Positions 9,210-19,011 of a DNA stretch of 64,000 nt are shown piece by piece; the stretch's first letter is position 1; every line of letters starts with the position of its first letter. The notes beneath the pieces were generated by a model, which made no database searches, had not been told where the DNA came from, and saw nothing but the letters and a program-made list of their open reading frames with translations. The DNA is taken from assembly GCF_021555175.1 (NCBI RefSeq), contig NZ_JAKGRW010000057.1, forward strand, positions 62,001-126,000, given 5' to 3'. The translations under genes were made by a program, and so were the position numbers. Source of the stretch: Nocardioides alcanivorans (GTDB lineage: Bacteria > Actinomycetota > Actinomycetes > Propionibacteriales > Nocardioidaceae).

Positions 9210-9557
9210 ATGTTCGCCTACGGCGAGACCGTCACCCGCCTCCGTGCCGCCGAGATGCTCGACCCCTACTCCGGCACCTACCGGCCTGACTGGAATGTGC
9301 CCCCGGCGTCGCAAGTCGACATCGAAGGCTGGGGCGTCGACGACTCCAAGTCCGCTGAGCCGCTCGAGGTCGGTCGCGAGGCTGTGGTCACTGACTTCGT
9401 GCTGTACCGCCAGGAGCCCGCCGACGTGCTCCCCGGCGACCGCGTGATCGTGCGCGGCTTCACCTGTGAGGTCGTCGGTCGCCCGGCGACGTGGCGACAT
9501 CCAATGACTGGCTGGCAAGCGGGCTTCGTGGTCCGCGCGAACGTTGTGGAGGGCTGA
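9210..9557 (+). CDS. Head completion (head-closure) protein
   Basis: A 115-residue beta-rich protein in the position of the stopper or head-closure protein. It has a short OB-like pattern (VLPGDRVIVRGFTCEVVG) and ends with an FVVRANVVEG strand. Start at ATG 9210. The assignment follows from conserved order: adaptor, closure, gp10-like, tail terminator, tail tube. Confidence 0.6.
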   Translation: MFAYGETVTRLRAAEMLDPYSGTYRPDWNVPPASQVDIEGWGVDDSKSAEPLEVGREAVVTDFVLYRQEPADVLPGDRVIVRGFTCEVVGRPATWRHPMTGWQAGFVVRANVVEG

Positions 9558-9560
9558 GAG

Positions 9561-9845
9561 ATGGCGAAGTCGATCCACGGCTGGAAGCTCAACTCCGGCG
9601 GCATCGCGGAACTCCTGAAGTCCGACAAGGTGCGCGCGTTCACCACCGCCCGCGCCGAACGCGTGCTAGCCGCGGCGAAAGCGAGCGCGCCCGTCGACAC
9701 TGGCGCCTACCGCGACGGCCTGCACATCGAGCAGGTCACCACCGACCGTGCCGTCACCCGCGTCCAGGGCGGCACTGACCATGACTGGGTCGTGGAAGCG
9801 AACACCGGCAACCTCGCCAAGGCGCTCGGCTCGGCAGGTGCCTGA
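9561..9845 (+). CDS. HK97 gp10-like connector protein
   Basis: A 94-residue protein with the gp10-family signature AKASAPVDTGAYRDGLHIE followed by beta strands. These proteins act at the head-tail junction of siphophages. Its stop overlaps the start of the next gene. At 94 residues it is shorter than the usual 120-150. Confidence 0.7.
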   Translation: MAKSIHGWKLNSGGIAELLKSDKVRAFTTARAERVLAAAKASAPVDTGAYRDGLHIEQVTTDRAVTRVQGGTDHDWVVEANTGNLAKALGSAGA

Positions 9846-10246
9846 TGTGGCAGCCAGCCGCGATCCTCTACCCCGACGTCGAGCTGCTCCTGTCGCGGGA
9901 GCTCGGATCGGCATTGGCGTCTCGCTGGCAGCGGCCCGTCTATGTCGGCACTACGGTCCCGAATCCACGCCGTGAGTACATGGTGACCGTCCGCTCGGAC
10001 GGCGGCCCGGACCTCGGCGACGTGCGCTCGCTGTGCCGCGTCGGGATCAACGTCTACGGTCCGACGCCCCAGCAGGCCACCGACCTGGCACGTCTCATCG
10101 GCGCGCTCCTCGGCGGCATGGCTGGCAAGCAGGCCATCACCGCCGTGACGTCCGTGTCGCTGCCGACCGAGATCGCCGACCCGTCCAAGACCCCGCGGCG
10201 CTACCTGACCGCCGAGATCCACGTGAGAGGAAGTGCCCTCGCATGA
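9845..10246 (+). CDS. Tail terminator protein
   Basis: A 133-residue protein just before the tail-tube gene. It starts MWQPAAILYPDVELLLSREL, has a central VRSDGG and a C-terminal PRRYLTAEIHVRGSALA strand. Position and size match tail terminators (gpU-like), which cap the growing tail tube. Function by synteny. Confidence 0.6.
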   Translation: MWQPAAILYPDVELLLSRELGSALASRWQRPVYVGTTVPNPRREYMVTVRSDGGPDLGDVRSLCRVGINVYGPTPQQATDLARLIGALLGGMAGKQAITAVTSVSLPTEIADPSKTPRRYLTAEIHVRGSALA

Positions 10247-10458
10247 AGCTGACCCACCCCGGCGCTGGCCGGACCATCGAGGTGGCCGACTCGGTTGCCG
10301 ATCGCTACCTGTCGCAGGGCTGGAGCCCGGCCACTGCTGGCGCGCCGAAGGGCAACGCCGGCCTCGCTGAGTGGCAGGAGTTCGCCCGCGCCCAGGGCAT
10401 GAGTGACGAAGACCTCGAGGGTCAGTCGCGCGACGACCTCCGCGCCGCCCTCTCCTGA
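10243..10458 (+). CDS. Small phage protein, LEM/HeH-like C-terminus
   Basis: A 71-residue protein with an ATGA overlap to the tail terminator. An N-terminal strand segment (TIEVADSVADRYLSQGW) is joined by a linker to a helical C-terminus (EFARAQGMSDEDLEGQSRDD) that resembles short helix-extended-helix modules seen at the ends of phage head-tail proteins. Role unknown. Confidence 0.5.
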   Translation: MKLTHPGAGRTIEVADSVADRYLSQGWSPATAGAPKGNAGLAEWQEFARAQGMSDEDLEGQSRDDLRAALS

Positions 10459-10543
10459 TTCCCCCACAGAGTTCCGCCCGTCCGCACCGGGTGGCTGATC
10501 CGCGGCGTCGCCGCATCACCACACAGAAAGGCAGGGCTGGCAC

Positions 10544-11107
10544 ATGCTTGATGCCGACAACGTCCGCGTTGCACTGACCGGCGCCGTGTTCAAGGGGCCG
10601 ACGACCGCGACCGCTCCCACTGGAACCTCCGGCGCACCGACCGGCTACGAAGACCTCGGGTACATCAGCGAAGACGGCGTGGAGATCGCGCTGCCCGACG
10701 CTGGCGACTCTGAGGCCATCAAGGCGTGGCAGAACGGCGCCACTGTGCGCATCGTTCGTACGCCGTCCGACGAGAACCCCACGTGGGTCTTCGCGATGAT
10801 GGAGACGAAGCTGGAGACCGTCGAGACCTACTTTGGCGTCACGGTCACTCAGACCGCCACCGAGGGATCGTTCGAGTGGACGAATAACTCCGTCCGCCCG
10901 CACCAGTCCTACATCGTCGACTCCGTGGACGGCGCCGAACTCACCCGCGACTACATCCCCAAGGGGATCGTCACCGCGGTCGAGTCGCACACGCTCACCT
11001 CCACTGGGGCGACCGTCTATCAGGTCACCGTTGAGGGCGAGCTGGATGGCGCGAAGGGATTCAACTTCAAGCGCTGGTCCACTTCGCTCGCGACCACCGC
11101 GCCCTGA
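10544..11107 (+). CDS. Major tail tube protein
   Basis: A 187-residue protein preceded by an AAAGGCAGG ribosome-binding site and an 85-bp leader. Two features are typical of lambdoid/HK97 tail tube proteins: the region YEDLGYISEDGVEIALPDAG, and the later strand ESHTLTSTGATVYQVTVEGE. It polymerises into the non-contractile tail. The chaperone and tape measure genes that follow confirm the assignment. Confidence 0.85.
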   Translation: MLDADNVRVALTGAVFKGPTTATAPTGTSGAPTGYEDLGYISEDGVEIALPDAGDSEAIKAWQNGATVRIVRTPSDENPTWVFAMMETKLETVETYFGVTVTQTATEGSFEWTNNSVRPHQSYIVDSVDGAELTRDYIPKGIVTAVESHTLTSTGATVYQVTVEGELDGAKGFNFKRWSTSLATTAP

Positions 11108-11195
11108 CCCATGAACTTCCCGGCCGGCGCTGTGCGGAGGCGTCGGCCGGGGAGCACAGCCTCCGCAACTCCGCACACTTGAAGGGACTCCGCAC

Positions 11196-11498
11196 ATGAG
11201 TGACGACCAGCAGTACACGTTCGAGGTCGACGGCGAGACCTACGCTCTCCCGTCCGCTGAGACCGGCGCCGAGACGCTCCCCGGCCGCTTCCTCCGGGAT
11301 GCCGCCATGGAAGGCCAAGAGGGCCAGATCCGGCTCGGATTCGCGCTCCTTGAGGCGACCGGCGCCGACCCGAAGGCCATCGACGCGCTCTACGACCTCC
11401 CCGGCCCCAAGATGATGGAGCACATCGAAGCGTGGATGGAGTTCAAGCCCAACCGGGGTGACGCCTCCGTGGGGGAATCGTCGGGCTCCTCGAGCTGA
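11196..11498 (+). CDS. Tail assembly chaperone, short form (gpG-like)
   Basis: A 100-residue acidic protein immediately after the tail tube gene. It ends in the motif VGESSGSSS, the usual end of the short chaperone in actinophages. With its frameshifted longer form it holds the tape measure protein during tail assembly. The next coding region (to 11902) has no start near its beginning and lies in the -1 frame. Confidence 0.8.
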   Translation: MSDDQQYTFEVDGETYALPSAETGAETLPGRFLRDAAMEGQEGQIRLGFALLEATGADPKAIDALYDLPGPKMMEHIEAWMEFKPNRGDASVGESSGSSS

Positions 11499-11902
11499 TC
11501 GAGGAGCACCGCGCGTCCATCGAGTACGACTGGCGCACCCGCTTCGGCATGGGCCTCGACCAAGTGCCGCGCGACATGCGTTGGTCGGAAGCGTTCCGCC
11601 TGATCAAGATTCTCCGCGCTGACCCGTCGTCCGCACTCGCCTCTGCGATGGCTGGCTGGGAGTACCCGATCAGTCGCGAGGCGCTCCTGCTGGCTGATCA
11701 ATTCGACCTGCTGCACCAAGTGAACGCCGACCCGAAGCAGGGGAAGCCGAAGCCTCACCCGATGCGCCCGTGGAAGCAGGGGCGGAAGACGGAGGAGCGC
11801 GGCAAGAAGATTGCGGTCACGCAGGAGCAGGTTGTGGCTGCACTGCGGCGAGCAGGGCACACGGCCCCGCTGCCAGCGGGCGCTGAAGGGATGTTCAGTT
11901 GA
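11196..11902 (+). CDS. Tail assembly chaperone, frameshift product (gpGT-like)
   Basis: A -1 shift inside or near the GGGGGAA stretch at 11471-11477 would join the short chaperone to a frame reading GLLELIEEHRASIEYDWRTR and continuing to 11902, about 235 residues in all. The downstream part (DMRWSEAFRLIKILRADPSS, then basic KPHPMRPWKQGRK) is typical of the T domain that binds the tape measure. Programmed -1 shifting is conserved in siphophages. A missing G in the run would give the same join, and this assembly does lose such bases, so the mechanism is not proven. Confidence 0.7.
11469..11477 (+). promoter_or_regulatory. Candidate -1 ribosomal frameshift site
   Basis: GTG GGG GAA in the zero frame, 25 bases before the short chaperone's stop. 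Slipping back one base on the G-run gives the downstream chaperone frame. It is weaker than the canonical X-XXY-YYZ heptamer because the A-site re-pairing is imperfect. Confidence 0.45.
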
Positions 11903-12524
11903 CCACGAAGTCTGCGAACACCGTCTCAAAGTCGCTGTCCATCGCCTCGACGCCGAGGGTGCCGCCCTTGATGACTCCCTTCGGCACATCGAATGCGACG
12001 TCCTGCTTTACCGTTCCTCCCGCGCGAGCCTCAGTGGGCCATTCGCTGCCCGGAGTCACTGAGTACGAGTTCTCGTAGACCTGATTGTCGGTGCCCGTGA
12101 ATGACCACGTGAGGTCGAACGTGACATCAGCCTTGCGCTCGTCGCCGACATAGGTCGCCTCGTAGGTCGCCAGGACGTATTGCCCTGTCGGCTTGTCGTT
12201 GTACGGGTTGGCCTGCTTGATATCGGCGTCAGCGTTGACCTGCACCTTGGTGACCTTCACTTCCCAGTCACCAAGAATCACCGTGTCGCCCAGTTGCACG
12301 GACGCGTTGTCCACCTCGGGCTCCTCGGAAGCTTCCTCGTCGGCGGCGTCGACTGCATCGTCCGCATCGGATTGGACGATCTTCGCGTTGCGGTCGCCCT
12401 CTTCCTTGACCTCTGCCTCCTTCTCGCTGCCGTCGCATGCAGAGGTCGCCCCTAGGGCGAGCAAGAGGGCCGCAATTCCAAGAGTCCTGTTCAAGCGCAT
12501 GCGGGTCATCTTTCCATCGGCCAT
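11895..12524 (-). CDS. Prophage moron: DUF4352-like lipoprotein
   Basis: A 209-residue lipoprotein on the opposite strand to the whole late operon, wedged between chaperone and tape measure. It starts at ATG 12524 behind GGGGA (ATG 12509 also possible). A short basic N-terminus, a hydrophobic stretch and the lipobox LGATSAC are visible. An acidic Glu/Asp linker follows, then a beta-rich domain (VQLGDTVILGDWEVKVTKV ... GVIKGGTLGV) like DUF4352 immunoglobulin-like domains. It overlaps the chaperone's end by 8 bp tail to tail. Opposite strand and position imply prophage-stage expression. By analogy with lipoprotein Ltp of a streptococcal phage it may block DNA entry by related phages; this is inference. 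Confidence 0.8.
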   Translation of the reverse strand: MADGKMTRMRLNRTLGIAALLLALGATSACDGSEKEAEVKEEGDRNAKIVQSDADDAVDAADEEASEEPEVDNASVQLGDTVILGDWEVKVTKVQVNADADIKQANPYNDKPTGQYVLATYEATYVGDERKADVTFDLTWSFTGTDNQVYENSYSVTPGSEWPTEARAGGTVKQDVAFDVPKGVIKGGTLGVEAMDSDFETVFADFVVN

Positions 12525-12582
12525 CGGTCCCCGTCTGGCGTTTCGCGCATCTGAGTCGCGCGCCACTATCTGAGGAGGTCGC

Positions 12583-15107
12583 ATGGCGGAGGTCGCCTCG
12601 GCATTCGTGTCGCTCATGCCCTCGGCTCGAGGGTTCGGCAAGGAAGCCGAGTCTCAAGTCTCTGGCGAGATGAAGAAGTCCGGCAGCCGTGTCGGGAAGT
12701 TCTTCTCGGGGGCACTGAAGAAGACCGCAGTCGGGGCCATGGCTGCCGTCGGCGCGACCGCTGGCGTGGCGCTCTTCAAGGGCTTCGGCCGACTGAAGGG
12801 CATCGAGGAGGCCCAGGCGAAGCTGACGGGTCTTGGCCACTCGGCGAAGTCGGTCGACAAGATCATGAACTCCGCGCTGGCGTCCGTGAAGGGCACGGCG
12901 TTCGGTCTAGATGAGGCGGCCACGGTTGCGGCCTCTGCTGTCGCCGCCGGCGTTGAGCCGGGCAAGGCACTGCAGCGCACCCTGACCCTCGTCGGCGACG
13001 CGGCCACCATCGCGGGGACCGACATGGGTTCGATGGGCGCGATCTTCAACAAGGTCGCGGCGTCCAACAAGCTGCAGATGGACTCGGTCAATCAGCTGCA
13101 CGACGCCGGCATTCCGGCGCTGCAACTGGTGGCAAAGCAGCTCGGCGTCACCGCAGAAGAGGCCAGCAAGATGGCCTCGGAGGGCAAGGTTGACTTCGCG
13201 ACCTTCCAAAAGGCCATGCAGAAGGGCCTCGGTGGCGCTGCCCAGGAGTCCGGGAAGACTTTCTCGGGATCGCTCGCCAATATGCAGGCCGCTCTCGGCC
13301 GCCTCGGCGCCAACGTCCTTCAGGGCGTGTTCGGGAAGATGCCGGCCCTATTCACCAAAGTTGGCACGTCGCTTGACAAGCTCGGCCCTCTCGCCACGAG
13401 GGCCGGGGAGCTGCTCGGCGATGGGATGACCCGAGCGGGCAAGGCTGTCGCGCCATTGGCCCAGCAACTCGGTGGCTCCCTGCGACGGGCAGCGGCTCAG
13501 GCGACAGCAGTGATCAAGGGGATTGACTGGTCGCCTCTGGTGCGAATTGGCGAGTCCGTTCGCCGCGACCTGATTCCCGCCCTGATCTCGTTCGGCAAGG
13601 TGGTCGCCAAGAACGTGGGAGCGGCACTCAAGGCCGTCGCCCCCCGATGATCGCCCTCGGCCTAGTGGTCGCAGAGCAGGTAGTCCCGGCTATCGCGGCG
13701 ATCTTCAGCAAGGCCGTGGAGTTCGAAGGCGTCCTGGTTCCGCTTGCTGCCGCCCTCGGCGCCGGGGTCCTTGCCTTCAAGGCGTATGCGCTTGCCGTCG
13801 CTGCAGTCGCTGCCGTTCAAAAGATCTGGCTCGGCGTGCAGGTGGCGCTCAATGTCGCGCTGACTGCGAACCCGATCGGACTCGTCGTGGCGGCGCTGGC
13901 GGCGCTGGCCGTGGGGCTGGTCGTTGCATACAAGCGGTCGGAGACGTTCAGGAACATCGTCAATGGCGTCTTTGCCAAGGTTCGCGCTGCTGCTCAGGCG
14001 TTTGCCAGCGGCGCCAAGAAGGCATTCCAGACCGTCGTCTCTGCGCTCGACGCCATGCAGGATGGTGTGTCGCGCGGAGTCAGCGCCATCCTCGGCTGGT
14101 TCCGTCAGCTTCCGGGGCAGATCCTCGGGGCGCTGGGTGGGCTTGGCGGCCTGCTGCGCAAGGCTGGCGCCTCCGTCATCGACGGCTTCCTCGGCGGCAT
14201 GAAGAAGGCGTGGGGCGGTCTTGTCTCGTGGGTCGGCGGGCTCGGCACTCGGATCCGGGGTGTCATTGGAGATCTCGGGCGGCTTCTCTATGACATCGGC
14301 GTGGGCATCATGGACGGCCTGCTGTCCGGCATCAAGGCGGGCTGGGGGAAGGTCTCCAGCTTCGCCGGAAGTGTCGCCGGAGAGGTCAAGGGGATCTTCA
14401 AGGGCGACTTCAAGATCAACTCTCCCGCCAAGCTCATCATCCCGATCGGCATGTCGGTCATCGAGGGCCTTCAGGTGGGCATGGTCACTCAGGCCAAGAA
14501 GTTGACCAAGACCACGAGCTCGATCACCAAGGGCGTCAAGAAGTTCTTCACGACCGATATCAAGAAGATCGGTCCGGCGATGGTCAAGTCGATGAAGTCG
14601 ATGCTGAAGTCGCTGCAGCAGCAGCTGAACAAGGCGACGAAGAGGGTCGACCTGTTCAAGTCGATCCGCGATCAGGTGAAGTCGGCGTTCGCGCCGGACC
14701 TGTTCTCGGGGTCGTTGAAGGACTTCCTGTCCGGTGTCGGGACGCAGCTCGCCGGCAACAAGGCGGTTCTGGCGGCGTTCCCGAAGTTGCTGAAGAAGGG
14801 GCTGAAGGGCGACTTCCTGACGGCGCTCATGGGGTCGGGGAACACCCAGCTGATCCTCGGGCTCGCTGGCGCTGACTCATCCGCGCTTAAGGGCCTGCAG
14901 TCGGACTGGAACGAGATGAACTCGATCGCCGGGAAGCTCGGGACGAACGTCGCGCAGACCCAGGTGGGCTCGTCGCTGAAGTCGCTCGAGAAGAAGGCGG
15001 ACAAGCTCAACAGCCTCGTCGAGAAGCTCGACAAGCGCATCGGCAAGGCGGTCGGGAACGAACTCAACAAGGGTGCTCGCAAGGGGAAGAAGGCGAAGAA
15101 GAAGTGA
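12583..15107 (+). CDS. Tape measure protein (frameshifted in this sequence)
   Basis: Sets tail length and is injected with the DNA. Part one runs from ATG 12583 (behind GAGGAGG) to a TGA at 13648. Part two runs from 13647 to 15107. One extra C in the run 13640-13645 joins them into about 841 residues, implying a tail near 125 nm by the usual rule of about 0.15 nm per residue. Visible: TP901-type core repeats of GTAFGLDEAATVAASAV and AGIPALQLVAKQLGV, hydrophobic segments near 13650-13900, then Lys-rich helices to the end. The join at a C-run suggests a sequencing error. Confidence 0.85.
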
Positions 15108-16828
15108 CGCATGTCGACCTCAAGCCCCGTCTGACATGGGGCGACGTGGAGATCACGGACGTTCCGTTTGGGCTGATCTTCGGCTCCAATTTCGGCGTCG
15201 GCGAGAACCTGTACGAGATCATCGAATCCGAGCTGTTCGACGGCTCGGTGGTCACCTCGGACTTCACCGAGAATCGAACGCTGGCATTCGAGATCGGCAT
15301 CTTGGACGAGCCCGACATGGCTGGCCTGGAGTTGGCTGGCGCGCGCCTCGAGCGAGAGGCCGAGAAGCAGCGCAGCCTGATCACCTTCGATCCGGGCGAC
15401 GGCGCCGGTACGCCGTGGGCCGTGGAGACGTATCGCGCGAAGCTGGAGTTCAACCGCACCGACGAGTTCGAGGGCGCGCTGATCCGGGTCTACTCGGTGG
15501 AGATGCAGGCGCACCCGCACGTGCGCTCCGTCGAGGAGATCGTGATCCCGGCGATCGGCGCGGGCTCCGGGGTGCCTTCGGTCCGCGTGACGCTGCAGGA
15601 TCCGTCCACGTGGACGGCCACGGCCGGCGGGTCGAGTCAGTCCGTGTCGACCACGGACGACGGCACGGGGATCGCCGTGTCATCGGGGGTCGGTCCGATC
15701 GTCCTGACCCGGACTGCGTCGGTGAGCTTCATCGGCACGCCCTATCTTCATGTGGACTACTCCTGCCCGGCCGAGCATGCGCACGGACTGCGGGTGGCTA
15801 CTCCGGGCGAACAGCTGACCCCGGTCGGAGACCCGATCGCGATCGGCGCAACCCGCTGGCGTCGGATCTATGCGCTCGCCGTGCCGGCGACAACTCCCGC
15901 CATTCAGTTCGCGCTCGGTTCGTCAGCAGAGTCTGCCCCGTCCATGCTGCGCATCTCGGGCCTGGTCCGCTCCAATGACCCTGCCCTCTTCGCTGGCACG
16001 TCGCGACAGCTCTTCCAGAAGTTCCCGACCCACGGAACCGCGCGCACTGCCGGCAACCTGCACATTCGTCACGAGAACCCGCTGGGCGAAGTACTGCTGC
16101 ACACCTGGCCCGACGACGGCTCTGGGCACAATCCGTCCTGCCGGTCAAGGATCGCCAGCGGCCCCAGTTCGCCGGCCGACCCGACGGCGGCCTCGGGTTT
16201 CAGGACGCCGCTGAGCGCCGTGAATCCCCTCGCATTCCACATCCCGATTCAGCAGTTGCCTCCGGGCAAGTACCGCCTGTTCGCGCGCATGAAGGCCGCC
16301 ACCGCCGGCGAAGCCCTCTTCGAGGTGACCGCAGGTACGGCCGGTCTCGACATTGGCGACTTCGGCGTCGAGCAGTGGCAGCCGCCGGTGAAGATCGGCA
16401 CCAGCTATTCGCTGGTCGAGCTCGGCTCGGCGATGCTTCCGACCGCCCGCGCAGCGAAGGGATCGGAACTCACGTCGGTGATCGTGCTGGACGTACTCAG
16501 CGACTTCGAGACGTCGACGATCCAGTTCGATGACCTCTATCTGCTGAATGCCTCGACTGGCGCCACGGTGATCCTTCCCGGTGGCACCCACACTCAGGTC
16601 TTCGTGGGAGCTCCAACCATCGAGCACCCGTTCCCGTCTCTGATGATCGGCACGAAGGCGGACAAGTCCGATGCTGTCGCGATCGAGGCTGCGGCCAAGG
16701 TCTGGGAGTCCAACCCCTGGCCGCCCGGATTCATGAACGTCTTCTCGGTCTGCGGCCAGCCGAACGCTGCGGTCTCGCCTTCCTACTTTCCGCGCTTCCT
16801 GCACAACGCGTACGAGGTCGCAGGGTGA
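15104..16828 (+). CDS. Distal tail protein (Dit-like)
   Basis: A 574-residue protein whose start overlaps the tape measure stop. The N-terminal 150 residues look like a Dit/tail-component fold (LTWGDVEITDVPFG, then FTENRTLAFEIGILDE). The long beta-rich C-terminal region is probably a carbohydrate-binding or accessory domain. It is placed between tape measure and tail-tip protein, as in other siphophages, where it forms the hub at the tail end. Confidence 0.75.
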   Translation: MTHVDLKPRLTWGDVEITDVPFGLIFGSNFGVGENLYEIIESELFDGSVVTSDFTENRTLAFEIGILDEPDMAGLELAGARLEREAEKQRSLITFDPGDGAGTPWAVETYRAKLEFNRTDEFEGALIRVYSVEMQAHPHVRSVEEIVIPAIGAGSGVPSVRVTLQDPSTWTATAGGSSQSVSTTDDGTGIAVSSGVGPIVLTRTASVSFIGTPYLHVDYSCPAEHAHGLRVATPGEQLTPVGDPIAIGATRWRRIYALAVPATTPAIQFALGSSAESAPSMLRISGLVRSNDPALFAGTSRQLFQKFPTHGTARTAGNLHIRHENPLGEVLLHTWPDDGSGHNPSCRSRIASGPSSPADPTAASGFRTPLSAVNPLAFHIPIQQLPPGKYRLFARMKAATAGEALFEVTAGTAGLDIGDFGVEQWQPPVKIGTSYSLVELGSAMLPTARAAKGSELTSVIVLDVLSDFETSTIQFDDLYLLNASTGATVILPGGTHTQVFVGAPTIEHPFPSLMIGTKADKSDAVAIEAAAKVWESNPWPPGFMNVFSVCGQPNAAVSPSYFPRFLHNAYEVAG

Positions 16829-17847
16829 TCCCGCAGGCCCGTCCGATGCTGAAGGTCGGCGGAACCTGGGTGATCGCGCATGCGCACTACGACGACATCG
16901 AGGTGGGCAATCGGCGGGCGGGCGGCAACTACTCATTGTCGTGGCAGATGAATCTGCGCTCCGGGGATCGTCCGACATGGATGCCTCCGAGCGCCCCGGT
17001 GGAGTTGCACGCCGGCGGAAAGTGCTGGACCGGCACACTGGGCGATTCCGACTGGGACTCAGGATCGTTCACCGCGGACGGTCTGTGCCGCCAGGCAGAG
17101 TTGGCGGCGGCCCTCGACTTCCTCGACGAGCCAACCAACAACCTCGGCGTCGCCCTTGCTGCCGCGCAAAGTCGGGGCGCGGTCGCCTTCTCGACCACGG
17201 AAGCGCTGGGCTCCCTGCCGGGCGATGCGCTCGAGGCAAACTCCCTGTCGAGCCTCTTCGACCAGTGGTGCTTGGAGTCCAGCCTCCATTGGGGCGTCGG
17301 CGCAGATGGCCTGATGCGCACTTCCACCACCGACCCGGAAGCTCCTTCGCTGTGGGTGCTGCCCGGCATCGTCGACCTCCCGGCCTCGTCGCTATTGGAG
17401 GCCGACACCGTGGTCGCGCAGTACATCTCCCCTACGCTCACGATGCCGAAGGTGATCGCGACCACGGGGACACGCCGCCGCGAGCGGCTGGTCGACCTCC
17501 GAGACATCGGGGTGATGGATGCGGCTCGCGCGCAGGGCATCGCCAACGAGATCCTGCGCCGCGGCGGAGGCGGCCTGCCTCGCTTCACCTCCGGCTTCGA
17601 GGTCTCCCCGGGCCAGGTGGTCAATCAGGGCGGCCGTGCGGTCGACCTGAGCGACATCCGTGCCGACGCGACGGTCCGCATCCACGGGTGCGAGGACCCG
17701 CGCACCGGCACGCCGTGGACCGATATCGCGATCGGGGAGACGTCGTGGCGCCCGATGCAGCGCACGATCCAGATCAACCCAGTCGACCTCGATGCCAGCG
17801 ACTTCACGGCGATCGTCGAGGAGCTCGGCGGAACGGTGGTGTTCTGA
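16825..17847 (+). CDS. Minor tail / tail-tip protein (Tal-like)
   Basis: A 340-residue protein overlapping the Dit-like gene by 4 bp. Composition fits a gp27-like hub protein: LSWQMNLRSGDRPTWM near the start, VELHAGGKCWTGTLGDSDWD, and beta strands throughout. Typically it joins the distal tail to the receptor-binding fibre. Assignment is by position and fold pattern rather than a sharp motif. Confidence 0.65.
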   Translation: MIPQARPMLKVGGTWVIAHAHYDDIEVGNRRAGGNYSLSWQMNLRSGDRPTWMPPSAPVELHAGGKCWTGTLGDSDWDSGSFTADGLCRQAELAAALDFLDEPTNNLGVALAAAQSRGAVAFSTTEALGSLPGDALEANSLSSLFDQWCLESSLHWGVGADGLMRTSTTDPEAPSLWVLPGIVDLPASSLLEADTVVAQYISPTLTMPKVIATTGTRRRERLVDLRDIGVMDAARAQGIANEILRRGGGGLPRFTSGFEVSPGQVVNQGGRAVDLSDIRADATVRIHGCEDPRTGTPWTDIAIGETSWRPMQRTIQINPVDLDASDFTAIVEELGGTVVF

Positions 17848-18646
17848 TGGCCTACCGGAACCGGCCGAACCCATATACGGCAGGAGGCCCCCCGGCCCCC
17901 AAGGCCCCACCGGGCCACCTGGGCCAACCGGCCCCCCAGGGCCTACGGGTCCCACCGGCCCTCAGGGCCTCACGGGTCCGGCAGGTCCCACCGGCCCTCA
18001 GGGCCTCACGGGTCCGGGAGGGCCCACGGGACCCCAAGGCCCGACTGGCACCGCAGCCACGGTCGCCGTGGGCACCACCACGACAGGCCCACCCGGTACG
18101 AACGCATCGGTCACGCAGAGTGGCACCCCGCAGGCTCGCACGTTCAACTTCACGATCCCGCGCGGCGACCAAGGGGTCCAAGGTCCGACCGGACCCGCCG
18201 GCGGCACGATCCTGGGCGGCGCCAAGCTCTACTACAGCGGGTCACAGCCGATCCCCAACGCCACTTTCACTCGTGTCAACCGCACCGCCCAGAAGTACAT
18301 GGTCGCGGGGTCGGTCACCCTCGGCACGGGCATGACAGCGGTCCTGCAGACGGCGGGCTGGTGGGACGTCAGCGCCGCCCTGTCGTTCGCCGGCAACGCG
18401 GGCGGTCGCCGGATCATGGTCGTCGAAATGTGGACTGGCACCGATCCCGGCATCGGCAACGCCACCACCCTCATCCGCGCCGAGGGTGCTCCCGGCGTCT
18501 CGTCCTTCGTGGCGTTGAACGGCTCCACCTCCGAAGAGCTGGCCGCCGGCACCAACCTCCGCTTGCTCGCCTACCAGAACGCCGTCTCCTCCCTCGACCT
18601 CTCGCCCAACGCTCCGACCGAACTGGTTGTGAAAAGGATTATCTGA
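17847..18646 (+). CDS. Collagen-like tail fibre (frameshifted in this sequence)
   Basis: The start ATG 17847 overlaps the previous stop (TGATG), but the frame becomes collagen-like only after one C is added to the run 17888-17893. The joined product is about 266 residues: a short N-terminus, about 20 Gly-X-Y triplets (GPTGPPGPTGPPGPTGPTG and onward), a beta region GTNASVTQSGTPQARTFNF, a second short GXY stretch and a beta-rich C-terminal head. Collagen triplets usually form the trimeric stalk of receptor-binding fibres; the head would bind the host. Confidence 0.8.
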
Positions 18647-19011
18647 TGGCAGACGAGCCCGGCGGCTGGGAGCTCCACCGCGCAGTCAAGAAGATGGGCG
18701 AGGACCTCACCACCGGCCTCGCGCAACTCAACCAACGGCTCGACCGACTGGTGTCTACCGACGCGTTCAACGCCGAGCAGCGGCGTGTGGATGACCGGCT
18801 GAAAGACCTTGCTGATGACATCGCTGGGGAGCGAGCAGCACGGGTCGCAGCGCAGGAGACCGAACGGTCTGAGCGCAAGGAGGGCGACAAGGCGCAGCAG
18901 GCGACGCTGGACAAGCTGACCACCAATCTCCGGTGGGTGGCCGCGTCGATCATCCTGCCGATCGCGCTCTTCGTCGCCACGCTGCTGATGAACATGCGAG
19001 GCGAGTCATGA
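18646..19011 (+). CDS. Coiled-coil protein with C-terminal membrane anchor
   Basis: A 121-residue protein from ATG 18646. It is a long charged coiled coil (LTTGLAQLNQRLDRLVSTDA onward) followed by one membrane segment near residues 95-117 (VAASIILPIALFVATLLM). This resembles the C-terminally anchored proteins that accompany actinophage fibre and lysis genes. It could be a holin-like or spanin-like component; not determined. Confidence 0.6.
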   Translation: MADEPGGWELHRAVKKMGEDLTTGLAQLNQRLDRLVSTDAFNAEQRRVDDRLKDLADDIAGERAARVAAQETERSERKEGDKAQQATLDKLTTNLRWVAASIILPIALFVATLLMNMRGES

